Shown here piece after piece: positions 1 through 9,500 of a stretch of 64,000 nucleotides of DNA. The translations under genes were made by a program, and so were the position numbers. The notes below the pieces were generated by a model that was not told the origin of the DNA, ran no database searches, and saw only the letters and a program-made list of their open reading frames with translations. The first letter of the stretch is position 1. Every line of letters starts with the position of its first letter. This stretch comes from a virus: positions 26,957 to 90,956 of IMG/VR virus record IMGVR_UViG_3300025168_000044, one strand, 5' to 3'.

Positions 1-29
1 AATACTTTGCATTCTTGTAATTCTTTCAT
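1..29 (-). CDS. Truncated CDS at left edge
   Basis: An ATG at 29 on the minus strand opens a frame (MKELQECKV...) that runs off the left end. It overlaps the TGA stop of the upstream 63-residue gene as an ATGA junction, the coupling used throughout this genome. Only nine codons are visible, so no function can be given. It shows that the leftward operon starting at 488 continues beyond the window. Confidence 0.5.
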
Positions 30-217
30 CTTTTACCCATCACTGCCTGTAACTGCTGAGACAAGCTGGCTTCTTTCCCCTTTCTTGTTGCCGCTTCCGC
101 CGCTATTGCCCTTTCGGTGCTAAGAATGCGCACTAACGTCTCAAACGTCTGCTCTAGGGAATGCAGACGTTGCGATTGCTTTTCAAGGGCATCTAGTAAG
201 GCTTCCTCATTACTCAC
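26..217 (-). CDS. Small coiled-coil protein, unknown function
   Basis: A 63-residue protein starting with GTG. A GGAG lies seven bases upstream of the start, and the start overlaps the stop of the HTH gene before it, so the two are translationally coupled. The N-terminal half is a probable coiled coil (about residues 3-45) and the end is basic. Residues 42-50 (AATRKGKEA) are encoded by 27 bases identical to a segment of the 699-residue late protein (17278-17304). I recognise no family. Position suggests an early or lysogeny-control accessory gene. Confidence 0.6.
   Translation of the reverse strand: MSNEEALLDALEKQSQRLHSLEQTFETLVRILSTERAIAAEAATRKGKEASLSQQLQAVMGKR
68..94. repeat. 27-bp exact direct repeat, copy 1 (copy 2 at 17278-17304)
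   Basis: Twenty-seven identical bases occur here and at 17278-17304. Both copies are read in the same frame on the minus strand as AATRKGKEA, inside otherwise unrelated proteins. Identity of this length is not expected by chance in 64 kb, so the segment was copied or recombined. Confidence 0.85.
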
Positions 218-488
218 TGGACAGCTCCGCTTGGATATTCATCATCTCTTTCTGATATCGTTTATTCCACGCGTCCCGCATGTGCTTGGTGTTTTCAAAC
301 CTCTTGATCGCAGGCCATTTCTTACAAAACATAAGGATCTTATCCCTTTCAGGCTTTGTAAAAACAGTGGAAGGCCCGATCTTTTTCCCTTTTGGGATTC
401 TCCCATCCCTACGCCATTTGCGCAGTGTCTGACGCGAGAAACCTGTTTCTTCTGATAAATCGGCAACTGAATATAGAGTCTGAGACAA
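210..488 (-). CDS. MerR/excisionase-like HTH protein
   Basis: A 92-residue protein with an N-terminal winged-helix/MerR-type reader: VADLSEETGFSRQTLRKWRR at about residues 8-27, then a short wing (IPKGKKIG). The rest is a basic helix. This size and motif fit phage excisionases, small DNA-binding regulators and some terminase small subunits. A separate TerS is present at 45.2 kb, so a regulator or recombination directionality factor next to the integrase is more likely. The start codon is TTG, preceded by AAGG. It is divergent from the repressor and first in the leftward operon, as expected for a cro/xis-like gene. Confidence 0.7.
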   Translation of the reverse strand: MSQTLYSVADLSEETGFSRQTLRKWRRDGRIPKGKKIGPSTVFTKPERDKILMFCKKWPAIKRFENTKHMRDAWNKRYQKEMMNIQAELSSE

Positions 489-704
489 GATCGCCTTGTA
501 CTTTATGGCTTAAATGCTAATAGCCTGAGTAATGATTGCGTTGTTCTCTAATCGTATTGACTATGATCAGAACAAGGCGTATCAGTTATAAAAATTAATT
601 TATACGCAAGATATGCTCATGAACCTAGCAAGTCAACAGTAATTTTAAAAATTGCAACCGTGCTTCAAATACAGACTTGCATTTATATACATTAAAAGGA
701 ATTT
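489..704. promoter_or_regulatory. Divergent lysogeny control region with operator-like repeats
   Basis: No gene lies between the leftward HTH gene and the rightward repressor. CGCCTTGT at 492-499 recurs inverted as ACAAGGCG at 572-579. ACAAG/CTTGT flank the HTH gene start (485-499). GCGTAT at 577-582 pairs with ATACGC at 602-607. These dyads lie where a CI/Cro-type switch would hold its operators, but binding is an inference. Confidence 0.5.
557..585 (+). promoter_or_regulatory. Candidate sigma-70 promoter for repressor/integrase
   Basis: TTGACT at 557-562 and TATCAG at 580-585 are 17 bases apart, facing the repressor gene at 705. The operator-like ACAAGGCG (572-579) falls inside the spacer, which would suit autoregulation. 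The -10 box is only a partial match. Confidence 0.4.
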
Positions 705-1319
705 ATGGGTTTTTCTCTTTCAACGAAATGCAGAAGTGGTTTAAGAAAGGCGTTAAAAGTAGAAGGACATTCGCAAAAAAAGGCAGCTGAGGTAACGGGT
801 TTAAATCCAGAAGATGTAAGTAGGCTGCTAAGTGGTTCTGCAGGGGTGGGTGCCGAAAGAGGGAAAATTTTGTGCGATTATTACAGTGTTCCACTAGAAA
901 TTCGTCTCGAAGACGAAGAAACGACTAATTATACTGAAGTACCTTTATATGATCGGCCAATTGTCATGAACAACGGGAAAACAAACCTTGTAGAGACTGT
1001 TGAACTGCCGGAAGCATGGATGCCAAAAAGCGCAGACTCATCTGTCGGGTTAGTAAAAATGGTTGGGGATTCAATGGCGCCTACATTTAATGTCGGAGAC
1101 ATTATTGGGGTGCAGTTTGGGAGTGGTTTCATTGCCAATGGCATGTATGCATGCCGTGTACATGACACCGTCATGATTGCTAAACTGCAAAGGAAGTTTA
1201 ATAGCTTCCGTATCATTTTTGATAACCCACAGTACGAGGACCTTGATTGCAACGATAGCATGAGGGCAGAAGACTTTGAAATTATTGGAAAAGTTAACTA
1301 CGCCGCTAAATTTTTTTAA
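705..1319 (+). CDS. S24 (LexA/CI-like) phage repressor
   Basis: A 204-residue transcriptional repressor. Residues about 8-50 form a HTH (QKKAAEVTGLNPEDVSRLLS). Residues about 78-200 form a peptidase S24/LexA-type domain with Ser123 in GDSMAPTF and Lys160 in MIAKLQRK. The 37-residue spacing equals that of the LexA Ser/Lys dyad. I see no Ala-Gly pair in the linker (about 51-100) where self-cleavage would be expected, so it may dimerise through this domain without classic cleavage. The start has AAAAGGA upstream. The integrase follows 18 bases later, so the two probably share a transcript. It probably maintains lysogeny by acting on the 489-704 region. Confidence 0.88.
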   Translation: MGFSLSTKCRSGLRKALKVEGHSQKKAAEVTGLNPEDVSRLLSGSAGVGAERGKILCDYYSVPLEIRLEDEETTNYTEVPLYDRPIVMNNGKTNLVETVELPEAWMPKSADSSVGLVKMVGDSMAPTFNVGDIIGVQFGSGFIANGMYACRVHDTVMIAKLQRKFNSFRIIFDNPQYEDLDCNDSMRAEDFEIIGKVNYAAKFF

Positions 1320-1337
1320 CTTAAACTCAGGACGCAC

Positions 1338-2546
1338 ATGCCACGGAATCAGGTCCCTTACTTTGTGGAGCGAGGGAGTATCTTCGCACGGTTATATGAG
1401 TATCAGGACTCTGGGCAAAGAGCCCCCACAGTAAAAATGTGTTCAACAGAGCAAAGGGATTTTGATCCGTCAGGCAAACGCCGCACTAAAGCACAGGAGG
1501 AAAAGTTTTTGCGGGGGTGTTTAATTGAAGCTACTAAAAAGTTCATTGAAAGAAAGGGAGGAGAAAAAAAGACTGAATCAACGAAGTACAGATGGCTCCA
1601 TGTTGTGCAACTTTTTCTGGATTCTAAAGCACTGACGGATCACAAGGGGGCCTCTACGCAAAAGGGGTATGCTGTTGCTACCCAGCATTTTTATGATTGT
1701 GTTGGAGACATTGACATCTCTGAGATAAAGCTTTTGCACGGGCAGAAATTTGCCGCTCACTTAATTAAAAGGGATGTGGGGCCGTACACCATCAACAGTT
1801 ACATTACGCAAGTAAAAGCCGTCTTGAATTGGGCAGAGGAAAATGAAATTATCTATAAGGCTCCTAAATTTAAAAAGGTTAGAGAGCCTGAGAAAAAACC
1901 GTCTTTTTATTCAATGGAGGCCATTCACAAACTACAAAAGTATATAGAAGAGCTCATAAATAGTGACCCCAAATGGAAGGCTGATCGTATGCAGCATCTT
2001 CGGGCTATGTTTATGATGTGGGGAACGGGATGCAGGGTAGGAGAAGCTATGTATTTACCACTGAAGCGCATTAACCTTGAAACAGGCCAAATCTGGATTG
2101 CTCCAGTTAAAAACGACTTTGATACGGTTATCTGGCGCCCCAAAAAAGATATAGAAAGATATTATCCAATGGGCGATAGCCTAATTGAATTTTTGCAAAA
2201 AGATTCGGCTCTAAGACCGCCTAAAGAAAAATTTTACCTAGACAGTGGGTATGGGACTCCACGGTATCGGGCGGCAACCACTCTGGCTCATGCTTTTAAA
2301 AAGTATCAGATAAAACTTGGGATCGCTGGCCCCACAGGTAGACGCCCCAAGGCTAATCACGGCTTTAGAGCTACTACTGCGACCTTAATGTTACGAGGTG
2401 GGGTTGACTCCTATGTCGCAATGAAAACCATAGGGCACAAAAAGATTTCCACAACTGAACATTATATGAGCGAGGACCTTGATTTACGGAAAAAGGCCAT
2501 CAATGTTGTTGATCAGCAGTACAAGGATAAAAAAACCGACCCTTAA
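1338..2546 (+). CDS. int: Tyrosine-type site-specific integrase
   Basis: A 402-residue tyrosine recombinase that would catalyse attP x attB strand exchange. A SAM-like core-binding domain spans about residues 80-175, with YTINSYITQVKAVLNWAEEN typical of its last helix. The catalytic domain follows at about 185-400: Arg233 (GTGCRVGEA), His341 and Arg344 (HGFRATTA), His367 (IGHKK) and nucleophile Tyr376 (STTEHYM). All signature residues are present, so it should be active. AGGA precedes the ATG. About 0.8 kb downstream is a tRNA-Asn 3' half that looks like its attachment site. Confidence 0.95.
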   Translation: MPRNQVPYFVERGSIFARLYEYQDSGQRAPTVKMCSTEQRDFDPSGKRRTKAQEEKFLRGCLIEATKKFIERKGGEKKTESTKYRWLHVVQLFLDSKALTDHKGASTQKGYAVATQHFYDCVGDIDISEIKLLHGQKFAAHLIKRDVGPYTINSYITQVKAVLNWAEENEIIYKAPKFKKVREPEKKPSFYSMEAIHKLQKYIEELINSDPKWKADRMQHLRAMFMMWGTGCRVGEAMYLPLKRINLETGQIWIAPVKNDFDTVIWRPKKDIERYYPMGDSLIEFLQKDSALRPPKEKFYLDSGYGTPRYRAATTLAHAFKKYQIKLGIAGPTGRRPKANHGFRATTATLMLRGGVDSYVAMKTIGHKKISTTEHYMSEDLDLRKKAINVVDQQYKDKKTDP

Positions 2547-2573
2547 ATTTTTGTTTAGGAGATAACCTAGGGC

Positions 2574-2897
2574 ATGATTTTAGAACCACATCCTGGCTTA
2601 AAAAACTCGTCAAAGGCCCATCGGTTTAAGAAGTGTCTTGTCGGCGAACAGTTTGGACGGTGGAAGGTTTTGTTAAGGGCTCCTGACATAGACTATCACA
2701 TAGTCTACTGGTGCCAATGCCAGTGCGGATTCATTGGCAGAGTACAAAAAAGGTCTTTAGCTTCTGGCAAAAGTAGGAGCTGCGGATGTTTAAAAAGTGA
2801 ACTGAATCGTAAAGAGTTCAAGTTTAGATGGGAAAATGGCTTTCATAAAAATGGGAAGCTAACTCCTATAAAAAAAAGTAGCCCAGAATCCGATTGA
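2574..2897 (+). CDS. SCGC zinc-cluster protein (copy A)
   Basis: A 107-residue basic protein. The core is FGRWKVL, then WCQCQCG, then LASGKSRSCGC (about residues 26-66), a five-cysteine cluster likely to bind zinc. Similar modules occur beside AP2 and HNH domains in phage nucleases and regulators, but no catalytic domain is attached here. A paralogue on the other strand (39866-40171) matches at about 71 of 101 aligned positions by my count. TAGGAGA lies upstream of the start. Role unknown; nucleic-acid binding is an inference. Confidence 0.75.
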   Translation: MILEPHPGLKNSSKAHRFKKCLVGEQFGRWKVLLRAPDIDYHIVYWCQCQCGFIGRVQKRSLASGKSRSCGCLKSELNRKEFKFRWENGFHKNGKLTPIKKSSPESD

Positions 2898-2908
2898 AAG
2901 GTTATCTG

Positions 2909-2936
2909 AGCGGATCGGGTCCCTGATCCTACCGCT
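2909..2936. terminator. Nested inverted repeat between convergent genes
   Basis: GGATC (2912-2916) pairs with GATCC (2925-2929), and the outer AGCGG (2909-2913) can pair with CCGCT (2932-2936). It sits exactly between convergent stop codons and could act in both directions, but there is no U-run, so terminator function is uncertain. Confidence 0.35.
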
Positions 2937-3306
2937 TCCAAAAACGTGTGATACCCCGTACACCAAATGCTGCTGCCACAACTGTGGCAAACATGGCTTT
3001 ATACCAATCAGGTACGGCCTCTAAATTTTGAAACCCTACCCGAACCAGCTCCTCGCAACCAGGAACCCAGCACAGGATTAGCGGGATTGACAGCACAATA
3101 GTCAGGTACTCGTCTTTCCAGCTCGACTCTGAATTCCGCATCGCCGCCAGATCCCAATCGCTTTCGCTTAAAGATTTTCGCTCAAAAACTCTTGCCTCAG
3201 CAATCTTGTAAGCAACTTCTGCTTGTGCCTTGGCTTTGCTTTTTTCTTGGTGATTGTCGATGAAGCCAGTGGCTAAGTCAAAAACTTTGGGGATCAATGA
3301 CCACAT
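2929..3306 (-). CDS. Holin-like membrane protein (3TM GTA-type)
   Basis: A 125-residue protein. An amphipathic, alanine-rich helical N-terminus (1-50) is followed by SDWDLAAMRNSESSWKDEY and then two clear hydrophobic segments (about 68-85 and 100-118) before a basic end (FWKR). The pattern of a helical lead, an RN..SWKDE motif and membrane segments ending in a basic tail resembles the 3TM holin family of gene transfer agents and phages. A holin would let the endolysin (27828-28205) reach the cell wall. Its distance from that gene, at the far end of the late region, is unusual. Another inner-membrane protein is possible. Confidence 0.6.
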   Translation of the reverse strand: MWSLIPKVFDLATGFIDNHQEKSKAKAQAEVAYKIAEARVFERKSLSESDWDLAAMRNSESSWKDEYLTIVLSIPLILCWVPGCEELVRVGFQNLEAVPDWYKAMFATVVAAAFGVRGITRFWKR

Positions 3307-3377
3307 TTTATTACCGATGAAATGCCGATAAATTTAGGAAATTGCTCTGAGGCTGTCCTAAATGCTGGCCTTGCATA

Positions 3378-3425
3378 TGACTGTTAATCAATGGGTCCCT
3401 GGTTCGAGTCCAGGTTGGGGAGCCA
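3378..3425 (+). other. attP: attP: tRNA-Asn 3' half (integrase attachment core)
   Basis: This matches the 3' half of a bacterial tRNA-Asn: anticodon loop CTGTTAA (3381-3387, anticodon GTT), T stem-loop CCTGG-TTCGAGT-CCAGG (3398-3414), 3' acceptor strand TTGGGGA, discriminator G and CCA (3423-3425). The expected 5' half is missing: upstream bases cannot form the acceptor or D arms, and anticodon-stem pairing fails after three pairs. Phages that integrate into tRNA genes carry exactly such a fragment so that the host gene is rebuilt. With the integrase next door, this is best read as attP, or one att end of a prophage. It is not a working tRNA. Confidence 0.85.
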
Positions 3426-3472
3426 ACAAAATCAGGCACTTAGCTACTCTTGAGGGGTGTAAAATTAAAAAC

Positions 3473-3503
3473 CGTGAAAAACCGGCGCAGTAAATATGCG
3501 GCC
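3473..3503 (-). terminator. Possible terminator after the giant late gene
   Basis: On the minus strand GGC(C)GCA pairs with TGCGCC around an AT loop, followed by GGTTTTTC. It lies 28 bases past the stop of the 4521-residue gene. The bulged stem and short U-run make it a moderate call. The hexamer ACCGGC appears three times here (3481, 3510 and 3520 regions), so integrase arm-type sites are an alternative reading. Confidence 0.4.
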
Positions 3504-3530
3504 TGAAAGACCGGCCAATCACCGGCAAAA

Positions 3531-6500
3531 TTAATCAGTAATTGTGGCTGGGAGAGGCCGAGCAGTTCCCAGCAACTTTTCGTACTGTTTCATAATCGCT
3601 TTGGTAAAGTATTCGTTCTTTTCCCTTATTCGCTCAATTTTTTCTTCATCACTTAAATTTTGATTGCCAGCAATTTTTTGTGATTCTCTTACTTGTCGTG
3701 ATTTTAATTGACCGAGCTTATAGCTTTGCAGTTCAATGTTTCGGCGTTGAGCATTTAGTGGATCTACACTGTAAAGGTTGGCCCCTGCAAAGGTGCGCCC
3801 CAAAGATTGGCCCAGTGTGCGCTTAGGCTGGCCTTCACTGTCTACTAAAGTGCTTTCATCATATAACATTGGGATCATCCCTTCTGCTGACAAAGCATCA
3901 ATGAGCTGCCTGATCACGCCGCCCGTGGAGGGTATGGGCACATCACTATCTGAGGTAATATATTTATGTGCCTCATCAATCATGCCTCGCAAAATTGCAG
4001 GCTGAAGCTGGTTAGATAACCAAACCGATCTTTGTACATCCTGGTCTTCTTCTGGCAAATAATCGTCAATGAACTTCCGTTTAGTAAAAGGATCTACACC
4101 TGTTCGGTAGCCTGCTACTAGATTCAACAAAAAGCTTTGAAGAATACCTGATTGAGCTGCGGCGCTGTCAACATTACCTCGGCTTAATTCTTCTGCCGCT
4201 CTGGTATACATGCCCCAAGGGATGTAGTACGTCTGATCAATGAGTTGAAAGCGGTCCATGCTGTCTTTAAATGGGAACAAGGCCAGCGATGGGTTCTTTT
4301 CTGCCCATTCACCTCTAGCTTTTTTGAGCGCCTCGACTGAATCTTCTTCATCCTCTTCAAACATTTCCTCTATGGTTTGCTTAAAGCCAAACTGTATTAT
4401 TTTGCTGAGAGTATTAAAGAGCTTGTACTGCCATGCTAGCAACAGCAAGGATCGACGGCCTACCCCTGCAGGGTCGCGTTTTAAAGCTCTTGGGAAAGTT
4501 TCCAGAACCTTAGCAGTATAGGTTATAAAGGCAGCCCCTAGCGGAGAGGTTCTTGTGGTGCGAACCCACGGGCGCACCAGCGAGTAATCAAACAAAGCAT
4601 CCTCTGCCAGCCTGACCGCTTCCTCCTCACTTAGCCCCTTTTCTTCCATTGCATACATGACCACGCTCATCTTATCCATGAACTCCATGTTCTGGTAGAT
4701 AAAGCCTCCCTTGTCTACAATGTACTTGTTCCAAAGGTTTGCTAGATGCAGGTAGTAAATTTCGGCTGCAGAAAAGTCCTTGAATTCTTCAATAGGCAGC
4801 CCTGTCATTTCTGACAGCTCTCGCTTTTCGGCTGGAGAAAGTTTATTCTTTTGCGTCTTGAGCTTGATTTGAAACTCAGCAACTTCCTGCCGAATGCGTT
4901 TTAGCTCCTGATTAGAAAACGTCCCAACACCTAAGCCATACTTTTCAAAAATCTCCTTATACTGCCGGTCTTTTTGATTGGCATCATTACTGAGCAAACT
5001 CTGAACAGCTCGGATATTATAGCTTAAAGCATTTACACCCAATTTCCTTGTGTTGATAGGGAATGGTGGCATTCCTGTGATCACATACATCCAGAGCTTG
5101 TTGGAAACAAAGTTCCTAGCCATCGACGGTGGGTTGAGGGCTACACTGAACAGCTTTTGGTAGCGCTGGTACTTTGCCGCAACACTGTCATCGCCAAAAA
5201 GAAACTTTGTCATGAAGTCATCTTTGCCTGGCTCAATTTGCGTGAAGCCTACGATGTCATCATAAATCTCCTGCTTCACCCACATCCCACGAAGAGCCCC
5301 ATAGCGTTTGTCCTTTGGCATCTTTGCCCAGCCTTCAAAAGCAGTGGCACTTTCATCAGTGGGTAACCCCATTCGGCCCAATGCTTCTCGCTTGTAGTCA
5401 TCCATGCGCTTGGTCAGGGTGTAAAGAGCCTGCTGGTACTTTGCGCTTTTCGTTGGAGCAATCTGGTCTCGGATCCTTTGGGCTTCTTCACTCAGGTAGC
5501 TGGCTGTCACATCGTAGCCTCGCATCCCTATAATTGGATCCAAGACTTTCAGCATTTCAACCAAGGCAGCTGTTTCTAAATTGTTCGATAGCCATGATGC
5601 AGCAGCTCGTTGCTTTTCATTAGCCTGAATGGGTTGTTGTTGATCTAATGCCAGCACCACAATTGGTTCCAACCCCTTAGCCCTTCGCTTTAAGCGCCGT
5701 TGGTTTCTGAAAGGCCGGTCAGGGTCTGTGCGCTCCAGCTCTGTTTGGAGGCGAGTAAACTGGCTGCGGATATAGCTCCATAGCTTTTGCTCTGCCAAGG
5801 CGGCTTCCACCTGAGCAGGTTGGCCGGTATCAGTTTCCAACATCGACTGCTGCCCAGCAGAAATTGCTCTTTGGTCATCAACATTCTGAGAAAGTTTAGC
5901 GCTGGTCCCAGAAATCCAATCGCCGAAGATATCAAGGACACTGAGCAAGTTCGATGGGATAATCTGAGGTTCCAACTCATGCAAACGGAGGTTTTGTGAT
6001 AGCTGAATAGCCTCCTCCTGCGTCATTTGATTTGCATCCAGCATCTCATTGATGATCTGTTGCATCTCATCATGGAGACTAAAGCCCGTAAATTGATCCT
6101 GCAAAGTCCAGGCAGGGTTTTCTGCCAAAGATTGAAAGTATTCGAGCAAGGCAATGTCACGGCCCACGGTTCCAACACTTTGAGCTGCTAAGAATGCGGG
6201 ATCTTTCACAATGCCCAAAATCTCTTGGACTAATAAATCTGTTGGGTTGTCCCCAGTGAGCTTCCTGCGATTGGTGTAGTTCAACGGTGAGGGCTTGCGG
6301 CCAGTGGATAGAACCGCATTGACTTCATCGGGTAGGAGGTACTTCAAATAAACTTGAGGCAAATACTTGAAGCGATACTTCTCATAGGACTCTTGGGGAA
6401 TCTGCCCAAGGTCTACCAGCTGCTGCCCTAAGTCATCAATCTCATCTCTGGTCTTGACCGCTATCGCACGATCACTCTCAATGGTCACAGATTCTTCAGG

Positions 6501-9500
6501 CAACCCCTGCGTCAGCATCTCGTAAATTTCAGTCGGGGTTTCAGCTGTGCGGATACCATCATAGATTTCCCGCTGAACGCGCTCGGCCTTCTGGATCTTA
6601 CCTTTTGCCAAATTTCTAAGTGTCAGCAGCTCGTCACGATGCTTGACATAAGCAAAGGGGTCAACAAAGCCGCTTACCCCGCTGGCAATCCGCTTGATGC
6701 GGTAAATCAGCTTGGCTGGGTCAAACAGGTTTTCAAAGAAATTGATATTGGTAAATTTTTTACCAAGGCTTTGCTTCTCTTCTTCATTGAGAGGCCGTCT
6801 ACCTCTGGGTCTGAGGCTAAACAGCTCATCTCGCTTTGTATCAATCACTCGGTAATCCTCATTGGTAAAGAGGATCCCACGGTTAATTTCAGGTTCAATC
6901 TTTGGAATGGAGGGTAGTGCGTTCAGCTGCGTTTCATATTCGGCAAATGAAGCCAGATTTGCCGAGTTGGTTTCCGAAACCGTCCTTTTATTTATGCCAA
7001 CATTGACATCACTGGCAACTGCCTCATAGTTCTTGGCGATCTTGCCTAGATGGTTTGGATAGCGCTGGTCATAAAATAGCCTTGTGCCTTCTTGAGCACC
7101 TGCTGCAGTAAGATTGTTACGAATGGTTTGATCGCCAGAGGATAAAACTATGCCATCGTAGCCTTCTCGCGCAGCCAGCTTCGTAATGAACTCCAAGCCT
7201 CGACGCCACCAGTTTTCCTGCAGAAAGTTTGGAGGCACACCCGAATTGTTCCGTTTGTCTTTAATTTCACCTACTTTATCCGACAGAGCCTTAATCTCAG
7301 AGTCTGCTGCTGCAAATAAATCAGCTGCTCTTGCATCATATGGTGCTGCATCATCCTGTCGGCCCATTTCATTGATAATGGCCCTGTTTAATCTGCCAAT
7401 GTCTTGATTGACAATGGCCCCATTACCATAGACTGCTCTGATTTGATCCAAAGTTAGTGGATTACTATCCCTCAGCATATGCTGGACAAAATCCTCAGAG
7501 TCTACAAATTTGTCAAAGAATGTGCGTATTGTGCGTAGCCGAAAAACATCCTGCATTTTCGCCACATCCCAAGGGTTCATTCGCTGATACCTTAAAACTT
7601 CTTCATCTGTGAGAGGCTTCAAGTTTTCATTCAATTGAAAAAATTCATCAGCATCAATTCTGTCACGGCCTTGCTCTACTATAAATCTTCTTTCGCCTTC
7701 AATAAAGTTTGGGCCAGACTCTGCCTCATACGGTGCACCCCTAGTCATTACCGCACTTTGAAAGTACGGGTTACTAAACTCGTAGGAAAACAATTCGGTT
7801 AAAATAACATTCGCAGATTTTTCAAATTGTGAATTGCTTGACAAAGATATGTCCCTTGCAGCAGCAAGTTTCCTGTCTAGTTCGTTTTCGGCATTTTCTC
7901 GAGCATTTTGAATATCTTGATCTGAAGGTCTTGGCGCAATTCGGTTGTCAACATACTCCTGGTACACTTGGCCTAGATTGTTAAAAAGTTCCTGCTGCCT
8001 AAGTTTAATAGAAGTTTCCGTTTGGATTTGATCTTCTAACAACTGTTTGCTTTCTCCAGAACTTAGAGGCTCATTGCCGAATTTTCTTCCTTGCTGGAAA
8101 CGGTCAGATTGCAGTTGATCCATAAATAAAACTTTTTCACCATCTGAAGTCCTGCGATCCTGCACCAAAAAGAAGAAAAGCGAATTGGGAACTGGGAAAT
8201 GGTCCCCTTGGATGGTGTAATCATACTTGGGTTGGTTCTGTTCCATATTTTTATGGACAAGCACGATTTGCCGGTAGTTACTGCCCCCAGGTTCCTGACT
8301 TAAAACGTACTCTGATTCCGCAGAAGTATGCACAAGCACTTCAGGGATAGCCGCATTTTTGGCTACTTCTTCCACAACGATGGGCCGGTTGGGGTTGCCA
8401 TCGACAAACGTCTCTTTATCACCAAACAGCGTTTGCACTTCTTGCGTAGGGCGGCGGCTCATTGCCACCCGCTTGCTTCGAGCCATGTCAATCAGCCGGT
8501 CATACGCGTTCCCTGCTGGCATTCCGTCATAAATGTATTGTTGCCGGTGTTTGCCTCGGGCCTTGAGGAATTTGCTTTCACTTGCAAAGTCGGCGCGTAC
8601 CGGCTCAGGGGGCAGATCCTGCAGAACCTCAACGAGCTTGCTTTCAAACATCGGGCGGTCTACGTTACGCCTTTCGCCGGTCTTTGGATCCGTCACCTTA
8701 ATGCCAGCAACTAAAGGCTGATCGACAATGTTGCTTGGATCAAAAGTGCGCCTTAGCGAAAATAATTTTCCTCCTTCGTCAACAGGCTTCGTTAAGTTCC
8801 TTTGGTCTGTGGGCAATCCCTTTACAGCATTTTTAGCCAAAACCAGCGCACCTACCTGAATAACTTCATCAGCGGTATTTAGAGGCATCCCATCAGTTTT
8901 GTCATAAAACCAAGAGTACCTATGTGGCTTATACCCAACTTGAGTCCAAGTGCTACCATCGGCATCACGGTAAGTAGCCTTCCCTAGCGGGTTGTCCATT
9001 ATGCTGACGGCTTGATTATATAAAGCTTCGGGGTCTTCATTGACAAATGTCCCATTGATTAAGGCAAAAGGAGATTTGGCCGCCTCCCCCATTGCTACCT
9101 GCAATGCTTTCTTGGCAATGTTGTCAGCTCCAAAAGTCACATCAGTGATCTTGGCTGCCTTGCCATAGCCTATTGGTGCCCCGCTGCTATCGTGAATTGT
9201 TGGGGTGTATACTCCATAAGACTTATAGCTTGGAATGTCTAAACGCAGCCCAACGCGAATCCCGTCAATTATAAATTTTGTAAGACCTATAAGACCCTTG
9301 TTACCTTTTAGTTTATTGCTATCAAGGGCGTTTACATGGTCGCTCCAAGGCCGTATGGACGGCGTGCTTTCTAGTGGTACTATTGGGTCAAATTCCCTTA
9401 CGGCTGCTAAATATTTTTGTTGAGCTGCAAGCATCTTCGCTTCTGTTTCGTATTGGGCCTGTCCATACTTTCTTGCTGCCTCAATCAATTGTGGCGATGG

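Noticed and set aside
3350-3425. A complete functional tRNA-Asn
   Set aside because: The 3' half is perfect, but the 5' sequence cannot form an acceptor stem, D arm or full anticodon stem; it is the attachment-site fragment.
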